From Perkinsus marinus ATCC 50983 (Eukaryota; Perkinsozoa; Perkinsida; Perkinsidae), in the NCBI RefSeq assembly GCF_000006405.1, contig NW_003213327.1:75727-114488 (forward strand): a stretch of 38,762 nt of DNA, written 5' to 3'. Made by a program: the position numbers and the translations under genes. The notes beneath the pieces are model-generated. The model had not been told where the DNA came from and did not search any database. It saw nothing but the letters and a program-made list of their open reading frames with translations. The stretch's first letter is position 1. Every line of letters begins with the position of its first letter. Shown here piece by piece: positions 22,015-33,193 of the stretch.

Positions 22015-24511
22015 ATGATAACCAAGGCTTGTGGGCTTGTAGTGGCCCTAGTTGGTGATTCTGTAGTGGGGTCTCACTCGGATGCTGACTGTCGGGCATC
22101 GATGGAGTCCACAGTATGTAGGCCCTTCGAGGACTATATGGCCACTGGAGGGGCCAGCGTGGTCGGGTTGGTCCATGTAGGCCTTGGGAGGAAGGGCTCT
22201 TTGGGTGTAGTCGTTGGGGCTTCAGGCCGTTTCTGCTGTGGAGAACGTTTGTGCTGAGCAGCTCTACGGATCGTCATCATCGACTTGTGGAGTGAGTGAT
22301 AATTTCGTGGCGCGGTGAAACTTCCTTGTTGGTTTCGGCAGTGCCCCCACCTACTGGAGAGCATCCAGCCCAGCCACTTCTATGAGTTGACCGGCGCCCT
22401 GGCCATGTCTTCCTCTTCAGTCGTAGCTTCCGAGACAGCCTCCCATCGGCAACTGACCACAGCAGCGGTAGGCCGGGAGGAGGTGGTGCTCGTCACTGGC
22501 GATGGTATGGCAGGTGGTCATGGGGAAGGTCAGGCTGCCCTACCCAGTGGTGATGGACCCAAGTGGTCGGACCTCGATGGATGGTATAAAGGACGCTATG
22601 TGAGACCCACTGTATGAGGGGAGGTGATGGTGCACATACGGCTACAGGGCCCATGCTCTGGCGGCTGCTGGCTTCAATCCTGTCTACACTATTATCCGAG
22701 ATGTTGCTAAGGATGGCCTCTTTGCCCAGCTGGTCTTCTCGGTACGGCCTCCTTCTGGATGAGTTGATGCTCACCTCAGACCGAGCCGATACATGTCCCT
22801 GTTGGTAGTGGCCTCACACCAGAGCAGCACGAGGAGATGGCCAGGATGGCCTATAGGGCCCTACATGTAGGGTAGAGGGGATGATGAAGGGCCTGGAAAG
22901 ATCCTGTAGGAATGCTTGGACGAGCTCATGCCCCCGTCGACTGGGGAGACTCCTTTCCAACTGGACGTGTTCCGGGGATGCCCTCTGGATGCCTCTCCCA
23001 TGGAGGTCGAGGGGGAGATAGAGATCCTGAATGCTGAGCCCACTCTGGGGTTCCGGGATAGGGTCGGTGGTCGGTTACTGTGGGTCGTTCAGGGGGGGGG
23101 GCTTCTTTACAGGTTAACACTGTACTGCGGCAGGCGCTGTCAGAGGACCTCGATCTCACCTTTAGGAACGGTAGGCTGACTAGGCCCGGCAGGGGGGACG
23201 GTGATGGTGGTGTGGTAGGGGTCACTGGAGAGGACATGACGGTAGCCACCAGTCCACGAGGCACCATTGTGGCCCACAGCTTTGCCGGGAGCTTGGTCAG
23301 GTGATGGGTACTTAGGCAAGAGACGGGGCATGATGGGGTTTCAGTTTCACCATCTACACTGATGCCAATGGTGGAGGCCTCCGACCGCATCTGGACGTCC
23401 TGGCCGACCTGAGGGACCTGAGGAGGCATCTGGCCGCGGCTGGTATCAAGAGTGTGATCAGAGTTAATGATGTCCGCAGCCTTGGTGGGGTCACCTACAA
23501 CACCAAGCGGGTGGGTTGGGGTTGAGCGTGGGGGGAGTAGTGGTGGGCTGTAGGTCCTCTACTCCTATTGTCATGGGCTCGGGGTCCTGACCAGGGCAAC
23601 TCCTCGAGAGGCCTTGGTCCCACCGGAGATGGCATGGGATAGAGAGGCTACTCAGAGTGCACTGTTTGGTGAGATCGTGAAGGCCCATTATGGCCAGGAG
23701 AAGGACGGCGGTGAGCCAAGTGTGCTGATGGAGATGGGTCGTAGAGAGGATGGGGAGGAGGAGGAGGGGCTGCCGGAGGTGGATGATGGGCCTGAAGGGA
23801 GGGTAGATGAAATGCCCGAGGCTGGAATCGAACCAGGGATCTCTGATGGAGAGAGCGCGGAGGACAGAGTGATGGATGCAGTATTTGGTAAGGAGGAGTC
23901 CCCTGAGGAGGACTCACCCTTGAACCCTGTGGTCCCCGACGGGATGGACGAGGATGGCCGTGAACCTGAGACGGGAGCCGGCATGGGGGATAGAGATCCC
24001 GAGCCAGAGGAAGGGGTCCAGGAAGACCCTCCGGGGGCACCCGAGGAGGAGGGGTCCTCCGCGGACCAGCCATGGTCCCCCAACCCAGCTGATGTTGGGC
24101 AACCATCGCAGCCTCAGCCCGGTTCTCGAGTGCCGAGGGTCCGAAGTGGCGAGTTGAAGGGCATGGCTACTACAATGGGAGGAATGAAGTCACCGGTGTT
24201 GCCGTACAGGCTTACCCCCGGTCAGCGCACCTTCAAGATGCCCATCGTAACGCATGTGGCGGGGTAGGACCCTCGTGTGTCTATCGGCTGAGCTCGTCAT
24301 CACATTCAGGGTGGTCCACTATGCTCCTCTCTTCGCCCCTCATCCCTTCCAACCCCGTATCCTCTTCCATCCGCCGGCACCACATCCCCCTAGGGCCATG
24401 GTCCTCCAGATGCCCTCAGCGGTGGGCTCACCTTACAGGCTGCCGACTAGACCTCCTCATAGCAGCGTATCGGTGGTGACCACGGCAGAGGCATCCTGGC
24501 CTAGGGAGTAG
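22015..24511 (+). CDS. gene A, unrecognised multi-exon protein, paralogue of gene B
   Basis: Exon blocks legible by comparison with gene B: 22015-22176 (KACGLVVALVG and onward), 22213-22291 (LQAVSAVENVCAEQLY), 22342-22468 (CPHLLESIQPSHFYELTGAL), about 22510-22600, 22629-22740 (HALAAAGFNPVYTIIRDVAK then LFAQLVFS), about 22912-23060 (LDVFRGCPLDASPMEVEGEI), 23100-23172, about 23340-23520 (IYTDANGGGLRPHLDVL and VIRVNDVRSLGG), the acidic exon 23614-24267, and last exons to 24511 (LFAPHPFQPRILF). Each has a counterpart in B in the same order, which is the main evidence that they are exons. The acidic exon is Glu/Asp/Pro-rich and likely disordered. I recognise no domain and no clear signal peptide. 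The start is uncertain because of the upstream gap. The stop at 24511 may be in an intron, with an alternative splice to AQTEECAVDDDVAN. Confidence 0.6.
22301..22314 (+). other. GTGGCGCG motif copy 5, inside a gene A intron
   Basis: Exact AATTTCGTGGCGCG within the 50-nt intron 22292-22341. The corresponding intron of gene B (33604-33659), at the same codon position and phase, lacks it. Confidence 0.55.
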
Positions 24512-24606
24512 GTGGGGGGTGAGAGGTGGGGGACAGGTCCCCTTGGGCAGGCCCAGACGGAGGAGTGTGCCGTCGATGATGATGTTGCCAACACAGCTCA
24601 ACCGGA

Positions 24607-27600
24607 GTGGTAGACCGATGGAGGCTGGGGAGCTTGAGTAGGGTGGGCTGGGTGATGAGGGAGGTGATGACCCCTCTCAGACATAGTGGAGTCCCTCATG
24701 CGGTAGAGTATAGGAATGTGCTGGCCCCACAGGAGGCGGACTTCGTGGTGGGCCGCATAGGGAGGGTGGGCAGTGGTCTTGTATTGGTACTGATGATGAC
24801 TATGTTGTGGGCCAGTTCCCTGAGCCGGCTCTGGAGACTGCTCTGACCTGGGTGGACAAGATGGCCCTCTCGACGGTGGAGGGGCTGAGGGAGAAGATGG
24901 AGCATGTAGGTGGTGACCCTCCTCCTTCTCCCGGGCCTGTGGTGGCCTCAGCTTTACAGCAAGTACCCGAGCACGGCAAACACGAGGGCCTTCGCTCGGT
25001 TTGTTAAGGATGGTCTTTTCGAAGGGGACATAAGGCCCATCAGGACCATGAGGGGCCTTCGGAATGCCATCAAGCACGTCAGTGAGAGTAGGACCATCCC
25101 AGTGCATGTGGGAGTATACTGTTGGGCGTCGTGGTGGTGGTCAGTCTTTCCTCGGTTCGCCTCCTTCCGTGCTGGAGTGGCCACCATACTGGACTCGTGG
25201 ATCCTCCTCCTGACCTCTCCAGATAAGCACACGTTGGTCTCGGTGAGGAAGCTGCTGAGTCGGTCGTGGTGTGGAGCATCGGTCAGCTCTTCCGAGAGGC
25301 CCCGTCGGAGATCTATGCCCTAATGGACGCCAATGGGGACGGCCTCATCTCTTTTGACGAGTTCACAGCCTTTGGCCGTACCATTGCCGCACCCTCATTC
25401 GTCTTTTCTAGGGAGGTAGGCAGGGACTGATCGGTAGGCCGAACTCAGAGGCTTTGGGCCTTCTGTCCCGACCAGTCAATATGGCCGAGCTTTTCACACT
25501 CAGCCGAAGTGCCTCAGGCCTTCGAGGGGATGCTGTCGGAGGAAGAAGGGGAGAGTGTTCGAGTGCAGGACTTCGAGGAGTTGTATAGGACCATCGCCCA
25601 GGGGAGGCAACAGTGGTCGAGTTCTCCTTGCCATGAGTGGTGGTCTGGTCAGATTGAGTGCCTCGATAGCGGACAAGGCGGTCCAGTTGGTGATGGACTC
25701 TCTCACACTCGAAAGCCGTTTCTCGGACCTGGATGGGGGCCGCCACAACGACCTCTCGCTGGAGGACATCGGCTGGAAGGGTCCAGTGGGGGAGGCTGTA
25801 ATGGGACCGTGACCACACGGAGGGGGGCGGCCCACCGTCTTTCCTCAGCTCTTCTTCTACCTAGACTCCAACAGAGACGGCGTCTTGTCTCGTTATGAAT
25901 GGCAAAGGCTGGTGATCATCCATCGGGCACCGTTGCTGGTCCGCCGTTTCGCCTTGTGGTAGGCGGCGGTCTTGGCCCATCGTGGGGGGAGTGGCGGTCC
26001 CTGCTCTTTAGGGTGGCGCATAGGGTGGGGGACAACCTCCTGCCATACTCGGTAGAGCCTTTTGTGACTCGGGCTAAGGAGCGTCTAGGGAGCATGCCCG
26101 AGAGGTATGTGCCGGTTATCAAGGGGGCTCTGGACTCCTTAGGAGCTGGTGAGTAATGGCCCTCGGGGATAGTGGAATGATGTGGTGTGTAGGTGAGCCG
26201 TCGGATGGTGACTACGGCCTCTTGCGAGCCATGGCGGGCGGTAACGAGATGAACAACTTGGTGGCCACGGAGTTCTATCTGGGTTATGGTCGCCGCCCGC
26301 GACTCACCTCGAAAGCACTGGGCGCGGATCATCGAGGGAGGCGACATCACCGAGGCCATCACCATCACCACCACCATGGACCGACTTCCTCCTTTCTTGA
26401 GGAAGGACCACAGGTGGGCATAGGTCATGGGTCCTAGCCCTCCTCGCACGGCTCTTGTGAGGGTTTAATGTGCTCAGTGGAGTCGTCTGCCATTGGAGTA
26501 CAGTCTGAGGAAGCTCTCACCGACGACTCGAGTCAGTGCTAGGGACTTTGCAGATTTCGGCAAGTCTATAAAGGCCCCAACCGCTGTGTTTTCTCGGACT
26601 GTGAGGAGGGGGTCACTGTGTGGCCTACGAGTTGGAATGCCTATGGCAGGCCTACGACCTTCTGGAGTATCCTTCTGGTCGGGACGCTGAGGACCTACTG
26701 TCTACCAAGAGTGATGTGTTGCATGCTGTATCGAAGGACCTTAGGTAGGAGGACGAGGAGGCGGGCTTGGTTATAGGAGTCCCCCCAGTAGGGTACTCAG
26801 TGACCGCGCATAGGTATCTTAGGTTATTCCGTGGTTGATACGGATGAGGTTGGGAAGATATCATAGTACAGGGTGTTAATTTAATAAGGGCCATCCCCTG
26901 TCTATTGTGACAGAGTTAGGACCTCAGATCCGTACTGCTCGAAAGCTCTCATCGTGGCATATACTACGCTTGTTCGTTGGGGTGGGTTGATGATGTACTT
27001 GTGATACTGGGGAGTCCTAAGAACAATTCTGGCTTTGTTAGGGCTCCCAGGGAATTGACGGGGCCTGATGATCTTCTTGATAAATGCTTTCAATATCACC
27101 CCATCCATCGCCTTCCCTCAGGAATCACCGTCGTATTCACCTCATTCTGGACTCCCTAATATTGGGCCAACGTTTCAAGGAGTTGGATGCCAACGGTGAT
27201 GGAGAGCTCTCGTTGAAGGAGTTGGGGCTGGGAGCAGCTGATCGAGCGGTGAGGTTTGGTCAGGGTGTGGTATCGAGCCTATTTGGAAATGTGGCTTTGA
27301 TAGTCTCCTGATTATGCTGAATTGCTTGGCCCGGGTAAAGGGCCTCTCAGGGGCTGATGATCTTTAGGAGTTCCCGTAACTGATGTTGTTTATGCAACAG
27401 TTACCTTTCCAAATTACTTCGTTCCCTCTCCTTCTGTGTATTATGATCTCGGGATGCTGTATGCGGTTAGGTCTTTGCTGTGGTGGACCTGGACGGCTCC
27501 AACACGTTATCTTTGGGCGAGCTTCAGAGGTTGGCTGCCTTTGGAGAGGACATGGTCCCTGCTAGTGCGATCTTATTGGCTCAGAAGTAGGTGGGAGGAG

Positions 27601-30600
27601 GTGTCTTTCTCGGGTGCTGTGGCCGTTGCTCAGAGTGCAAGCTAAGGCGGACGGCCCGGTAGAGGCCTATGTCGCTGCCGCTATGCGGGCCATGGAGGGC
27701 TTCACGGGTTTTGAGAGTGCCGAGATAGGGGAGCTTCTTGATTTTGATGACGATGGTAGGCTGGGGGCATGGGGCGATAGAGAGGGGCCGTCCTCAGGCT
27801 ACATCGACCATCGTGAAATTGCGATGCTGAGGGTCTTGTCGTTGCCCCAAGGGGTGGCCAAGTATCTGCCACAGTCAGCTTATGTGATGGATAAGATTGA
27901 CGTCGGCGTTGGATGGGCCGAGGAGGACTTCACCAAGATGGGCTTGGGCCTGCAGGCCAACCGTCGAGCCTTCTCCCATAAGGTGGGACGTGCGTCTCTT
28001 TGGTCGTCATCGTCGTCGATGGTCCGGTCAGAGCTTTGAGTCGCTGGCCCAGTTATGGGACGGGAGGATACCGAGGGAGGCTGTGGAGGTGTGGATGAAC
28101 GCCGTTCGCCACAAGTGAGGGGGCAGCGGGTGGTAGGGTAATGGAGATAATTTCGTGGCGCGGTGACGCAGGCGGTTATGGCGGCTTCTGGCGGTCTTCT
28201 CTGCGGTGAACACGGACGCCTTCTTCACGGCATTCGATGGGAATAAGGACGGCAAGCTGAGTGACGATGAGCTTCGACGCTGGATGGGCAATTTTCCCTT
28301 GGTCAGCCTCGTGACGGTAGGTCCCATGGGGGAAGGGGCGCCAGAAAGGGTTGCTGGGACAGGTCCTGGAGGTCCTGGGCCAAGGTGAAGGCGACCAGAG
28401 GGGTATAACCCGAGAGGGGCTACAGAGGTTCTCCTTTCTCTTCGCGGTCGGCCCAGCTGTGAAGCTACTAGCATTGAGGTGAGCGTTGATGGGGGGGAGG
28501 GGCTGATGCCGCCTTCGGCAGTATCCCACGGTCGGCCGCCGCCCCAGAGAAGTTCGTGGAGGAGTTCTCCACAGTGTTGGCACGAGTGAAGTCCCCTCGG
28601 GTCCGGGCGAAGATTGTCCATGCTCTCGATCTGGATGGCGATGGTGAGGGCCTCCGTGGGGCCGCTGGAGCATCAGCGCCCTTCCATGTAGGTGAGCTTA
28701 GCCGAGGGGAGATCCTTGGTCTCCGAGTTCTGCATCAAGCAGAATTCCTCCTCCTCCTTGAAAGTCTCCTCCATCACGGCTTCGCTACCATCACTGAGGC
28801 CAAGGCCAGTAGCTTCTTGGAAGAGGCCAGGAGCTCGGAAGTGGTAGGGTTAGCTGGCCCACTGTCGACCTGATGTTATCGAGGTGTGCAGGTGTTAACG
28901 GAAGGCTATGCTGAAGGAGCCTTCGTGGAGCTGGACTCAGTGAGGGCACGGTCGGCTGGGTAAGGTCATGGTTGGCTCAGGTCTATCAAGTGCTTGGTCC
29001 GAGTGCCCACCATGGCCGTAGGAATGTAGGATGGATATGGACGATGGGTCTTCGCAATTGGGACTGTCGTTATCAGGGGCATCATTCGCAGTGGTCCCGG
29101 CGGTCGGAGGGGAAGAGGAGGAAGGGAAGGAGGCATCAACGGGAGAAGAAGGGCAGCGATGGCAGCGTGAGGGAGGCCCCTGATCAACAACACGGTGGTG
29201 GTATTGCCGAGGCTCGGCCGTCACGGGGGAGTTTGGCGTCAGAGGCGTCCGCATTGATGGCCGCAGCGGAGGGTATGGGCGACGGACGGCACGAGGAAGG
29301 GGTTATTGATGGTGTTGGAAGGGACCACCACAGAGACGCGGCTGAGGAGGTGAAGCCAGACCATGCAGAGGACCATAACAGTGAGACCGTTGAAGAGGTG
29401 AAGCCAGACCATGCAAGGGACCATTACAGTGAGACCGTTGAGGAGGTGAAGCCGGACCATGCAAGGGACCATTACAGTGAGACCGTTGAGGAGGTGAAGC
29501 CGGACCATGCAGGGGACCATTACAGTGAGACCGTTGAGGAGGTGAAGCCGGACCATGCAGGGGACCATTACAGTGAGAGTACTCCAGAACAACGAGTTTC
29601 AAATGAGTCTGTGGAGTCGGGCCAAGAACCTCCCCGTCGGGACGGCTCAACTCAGGATGCAGCAGGGGAGGGCACTACACCCAGGTCGGGGACAGCTGGG
29701 GTCGGAGAAGGAAGGGAGGCGGCCGTTGATAATGCGGGTGATGAGGAGTTGCTGGTCGATGAGTGGGAGGAGGAGGATAAGGGGGGCGAATATGGAGCTG
29801 ACCATCAGGGGGGCCACCAGAGCAGAGACAACAACACATGGAGCATCTCAATGCACGTAGGCCTGTTGATGGAGGGGTGACAGCAGATGACTTCATCACC
29901 TCTTAGGAGTATCCCTCAGAAGGCTTTGAGAAGGTCACTGGGCAAGCCCTAGGGGGCACGGTATCGGTCGAGGAGTTCCAACAGACTGGTGTACGGCTTG
30001 GGGTCAGTCAGGCCTATACTAAGGAGGTGGACCCCTTCACTACAGCCCTTTATACTCTCCCGCATAGGTGTTCAGTCTTATGGCTGGCAAGGACGCCTCG
30101 GTGCTGCCAGTTGGCCACTACGCTGACCTTTATCGTAGCTTCAAAGACGTCCGGTGGGGACGGCCCCGGTCTAGCATGTTGGTCACTGGGGCCTCTTAGG
30201 AATCTGGCAAGGGTATTTCATATTCTGGACTCCATTAAGATGGAGATGCGTTTCACCGACTTGGACCTCCATCGAGACGGCTTGATCTCGTTATCGGAGT
30301 TTGGGTGTGGCGAGTGCAAGTCCGATACGGTATCGGAAGAGGAATGTGTAGGTTGGGCGGAGCGGAGCAGTCAGTGGAGCCATCTGCTTAGATGGCCGTT
30401 GGGGAGCTCTTCCTGTACGTGGCCGATGGTCTCAATCAGTCGTCAATTGCCCGACGGAACTGGCAGAAGCTCGTTCGGGTGGATGCGGACACCATACCCC
30501 CAGCGGTGGCTGTGGTGTTGGAGGGGTGAGGAGGAGGAGGCCTGCTGTGGTGGGGGGACTGGATGCGTTGACTTGTCAGCATGGGAGAGGTACCAAGGCA

Positions 30601-32345
30601 GGCCACCAACGAGGAGTTCATAGAGAAGTACATGGCGGAGGCTGGTAGGTACCCAGGTGCCCGAGAGGAAGCAGGGGCGTTTCTTGATGACGAGACTGGT
30701 GGGCCCCCTAGGGTAGATGGGGGTGACGCTACTGTCGTGTGGCAGGCCAGAAGCGCAACGTTGGCTTTGTAAGGGTCGCGGCTGCAGGACCACGACTGGC
30801 CGGCTTCCTACCGAGTTCCTTCGATTTCACTCGGAATTTATCAACGCTTTTGAAGTCTGGCGTCAACAGGTTGGACGAAGAGACCTTTGAGGAAATCGGC
30901 AGACATGCGGAGGTTGCAGGGGATTGGTTTAAGGCTAAGGTGCCCCCTTAGATTGAGTGTGGGGATGAGAGGTCCTTTGTAGTCCTTTGGGGCCCTCCTC
31001 TTCCCTGTAGGGGAGACTCTGCCGGTTGACTTTCTGGACACGTATGTAACGGCTAGGCGAGGCGGGTAGGCCTCGGTCGCCTCTGCTGTGGTGCTGCTGA
31101 TAGCTGGTGTAGTTACCTCTATGACTTGGGGGCCTCCCTCGGGGCCATTAGTATGGCGGCGAGGTTCGATGCCATTGACATGGACGGTGATGGTAAACTG
31201 ACCAGAGAGGAGCTTGAAACCAGGGAGTGGAGGAAGTCTATTGCGGGAACGATGGTGAGTTGTTATGCCTCGAGTGAACATTATTAGAAATGCTCAACTT
31301 TTCGTCGCACTATACAACAGCTCGTGTGCAACACATAATGATTAGTTGAAATGATCAACATAGCATCCAGTTGACTCGCAAACGATTAAATTCACAGTCG
31401 GAGATTAATGAGGATTTCAATGCCCAGAGTGGTTAATAAGATGTTGGGTGTTTGCATTGAGTCAGGGCCAAAGCGTAACAAGGTAAGTAGGCCGATCCAT
31501 AGTCTCTCCATATGGGAGGTCAGAATAGGAATTCATCATATCAATGATAGAACCATGAAGGAACTATCACACCGATTAATATGTGTCTGCGTGCAGCCTC
31601 GTTCGGTTGTGAAGTGACGGAGGAGTGGTATGAGCTTTGACGTTGAGGAATTTTGAGATTTCGAGCGTGTCTCCTTGTGCAACGAAGCATGATCCTCCTC
31701 ATGCATGCCTTTTTCAGTTGTTTGCCCTCCTCGACCTCGACCGTGACAGCAGCATTAGTCGAGCTGAGTGGCAGCATTGGGGTTATCTTGTGGCCCAGGC
31801 CCGACCACATATGCGGGCTCTGGCTCTGAGGATTCTACCGGAAGTGAAGATCTCAGCGAGCGAGTATGCTGCGAGGTATAGGGCTGCAGTGAAGGGCTTG
31901 TCGCCGGATGAAATAAAGCTGGTGGAACAGCGTCTGGATTTCGATGCCGACGGTGGGGATTGAACCTGGGTCGTCACTATGGAAGTGTCTCGGTAGGTGA
32001 GCTGTCCGAAGCCGAGATCGGCCTCCTGCGGGTGGTCGGCGGCGGACGGTCTTTGAGGGAGCTCCTCTATAGGGAGCTCTTCTTTGGTTATGAGATTGTC
32101 AACACCGGTACGGGGGCTGGTCAGTCCTTCCTACAGGAGGCGGCCATTGAGGATGATCGGACCCTCAATGGCTTCATGGTGGGTCGATAGGGATCAGATT
32201 GAGGGCACGAGAAGATTCCCCTCAGGGCCGTGTTGGAGCCCTACAGTCGCCTTATATAGAGTCGGCACGGTTCGCCTTCCAATTCTTGGATACTGATAGT
32301 GATGGACAGCTCTCGGATGTAGGGACTCAACTGTTTGCGACAGTG
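24607..32345 (+). CDS. large EF-hand array protein (one gene or a tandem set), many exons
   Basis: An N-terminal domain (about 24657-25080; WVDKMALSTVEGLREKMEH at 24850 and AFARFVKDGLFEGDIRP near 25000) is followed by repeated EF-hand modules up to 32345. Legible 12-residue calcium loops start at 25326, 25864, 27186, 27486, 27740, 28236, 28628, 30264, 31177, 31733, 31937 (partial) and 32289. Most keep D-x-[DN]-x-[DG]-G and the final acidic residue, and all are in coding context on the plus strand. Between them recur non-EF segments of the type GELS..EI.LLRV. I could not fix the gene start, stop or every intron. Whether this is one long gene or several is open, although the 57-nt intron 28115-28171 joins two modules in frame. 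EF-hands bind calcium, so a calcium-responsive or structural role is likely; the overall architecture is not one I recognise. The same N-terminal domain reappears at 38160-38660. Confidence 0.65.
25270..26440 (+). CDS. EF-hand module 1
   Basis: It contains DANGDGLISFDE (25326-25361) followed by FTAFGRTIAAPSFVFSRE; a degenerate EF (AFEGMLSEEEGESVRVQDFE near 25525); a degenerate loop DLDGGRHNDLSLED (25726-25767); DSNRDGVLSRYE (25864-25899); a helical linker (SMPERYVPVIKGALDSLGAG near 26090-26150); and SDGDYGLLRAMAGGNEM (26200-26250). A His-rich run, HHRGHHHHHHHG (26347-26382), sits near the end. Confidence 0.6.
26490..28118 (+). CDS. EF-hand module 2
   Basis: It starts with a degenerate counterpart of the first EF of module 1 (VSARDFADFGKSIKAPTAVF near 26530-26590). 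Canonical loops follow: DANGDGELSLKE (27186-27221), DLDGSNTLSLGE (27486-27521) and DFDDDGRLGAW (27740-27772), then GYIDHREIAMLRVLSL (27798-27845). Between about 26690 and 27120 I see no clear exon. The module ends at a GTGAGG donor after 28114 that splices in phase 2 into module 3. Confidence 0.58.
28149..28162 (+). other. GTGGCGCG motif copy 6, inside an intron
   Basis: Exact AATTTCGTGGCGCG within the 57-nt intron 28115-28171, which joins EF-hand modules 2 and 3 in frame. The nine bases before the acceptor AG are part of the same local block. Confidence 0.55.
28172..28872 (+). CDS. EF-hand module 3
   Basis: It opens with LLAVFSAVNTDAFFTAF and the loop DGNKDGKLSDDE (28236-28271). A helical linker (KFVEEFSTVLARVKSP near 28550) leads to DLDGDGEG (28628-28651) and GELSRGEILGLRVLHQAEF (28692-28748), the same non-EF segment as in modules 1, 2 and 5. 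Confidence 0.58.
28890..30950 (+). CDS. EF-hand module 4 with a long low-complexity insert
   Basis: The open frame 28972-29880 is basic then acidic and carries five 16-residue repeats (29344-29578). It looks like a disordered insertion within the module pattern. EF-like pieces follow: FEKVTGQALGGTVSVEEFQQ (about 29930-29985, degenerate), LHRDGLISLSEFG with a canonical loop (30264-30299), a degenerate QSSIARRNWQKLV (about 30435-30480), FIEKYMAEAGRYPG (about 30618-30660) and GVNRLDEETFEEIGRHAE (about 30859-30912). Confidence 0.55.
29344..29578 (+). repeat. five 48-bp coding repeats (16 aa)
   Basis: Tandem units of exactly 48 bp start at 29344, 29392, 29440, 29488 and 29536. Each encodes EEVKPDHARDHYSETV with few changes (the first has AEDHN). 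High nucleotide identity between units points to recent expansion or homogenisation. Confidence 0.9.
31060..32345 (+). CDS. EF-hand module 5 and following EF-hand
   Basis: DMDGDGKLTREE (31177-31212) ends an exon at 31254. After a 463-nt intron the next exon begins LFALLDLDRDSSISRAE (loop 31733-31768) and continues into a helical linker and DFDADGG (31937 on). GELSEAEIGLLRVVGGGRSL (about 31998-32060) follows, then a final loop DTDSDGQLSDV (32289-32321). Coding similarity stops at the dispersed repeat at 32345. Confidence 0.58.
31255..31717 (+). other. 463-nt AT-richer intron
   Basis: GTGAGT donor after ATG (31254) and TTTTTCAG acceptor at 31717, with both flanking exons EF-hand coding in phase 0. 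It is roughly ten times longer than nearly all other introns here and visibly AT-richer than its surroundings. No ORF or recognisable element inside. Confidence 0.65.
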
Positions 32346-32507
32346 TTGAAATATATGTTCGCTTTCCGCAGCTAAGCTTAGGAGTTTTCTCACTGATCAT
32401 AGGGGTTTGTATACGAATCCGGGTAGAAATGAACAGAAATCAACAAGAATTTCCCAAAATTTCCTCAGAATTTTCCTATTGTCACCGACATATGTGGTTG
32501 ACTATGT
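32345..32507 (-). repeat. dispersed repeat, copy C
   Basis: Reverse-strand copy of the repeat at 2461-2599 and 16938-17085. It is nearly collinear with copy B and keeps both edge blocks (AGTCAACCAC and CATATATTTCAAC). It lies directly after the last EF-hand coding of the array. Confidence 0.8.
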
Positions 32508-33190
32508 GCATGTTTTTCACACTGGTTTCCATTGGTATGGTATGGCCTTGGTAGAACGAGACGAGGGAGTTCGAGCTCATGCGGATGCTCTTTGCTGACT
32601 ATGGCTTCCTCCGCTTCATAGCGGACTTCACGGCCTTGACTGCTTTCAAGGTGGGCTGCCCGGTCAGGGTGAGCTCCGACTGGTCCTACTGTGTGACAGA
32701 AGCTGAAGGGCCCAGCGGGGGGACTGTCGCTGAAGGGGCTCATTGACTCAGCCAAGGCGGGGGACTGCACTCCAACTGAGCTGGCACTGGAGATCCATGA
32801 TGTAGGGGGGTCCTGCCGTGCGTGGGAGGGATTTCTGGTAGGCCTTCGAGATCGACCTGCCTGATGGTACGGTAGAGGTTCCCTGGGCCATCTGGAGGCT
32901 GATTGTGTGGCGGCACCTCACCAACGAGCATGTGAGGCTCCGTGGGGGCGGCTATTGGTAGCAGTCCTCAGACGGTGAACCAGCTGGAGGGCCGTTCCCC
33001 GTTCGCGACTAGGGATAAAGAGGACTATCATCATACTGCTCATGCCAGGAGGCGTATGCCCCACCCGCCACCCCACGTCAGTCGGCGTGTACATGCCCCA
33101 CTTGGCCCTGAGGTTGGACATTAGTGACTATCTCTTTGGCAGTTTGTCTTTAGGACGACGCTTTCCTGCGAACTTTGATGGGCGTAAATT
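32508..33190 (+). other. coding-like exons, assignment unclear
   Basis: Short plus-strand stretches read as protein with splice sites between them: FELMRMLFADYGFLRFIADF (about 32560-32625), LKGPSGGLSLKGLIDSAKAG (about 32700-32760) and AFEIDLPDGTVEVPWAIW (about 32845-32898). An in-frame TAG at 32839-32841 precedes the last piece. They could be the end of the EF-hand gene or the 5' part of gene B. From about 32950 to 33190 I see nothing secure. Confidence 0.35.
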
Positions 33191-33193
33191 GAA

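Noticed and set aside
23815-23850. tRNA-like B-box (GGTTCGATTCC on the minus strand)
   Set aside because: It lies inside the acidic exon of gene A, the T-stem pairs only four bases and there is no A-box or acceptor stem. Similar chance hits at 34498 and 31950 were also rejected.
26343-26390. Poly-His tag or vector contamination
   Set aside because: The His run is within native-looking coding sequence with mixed CAC/CAT codons and no vector features around it.
29239-29650. Minus-strand frames over the 48-bp array
   Set aside because: Antisense shadows of the plus-strand 16-aa repeat.
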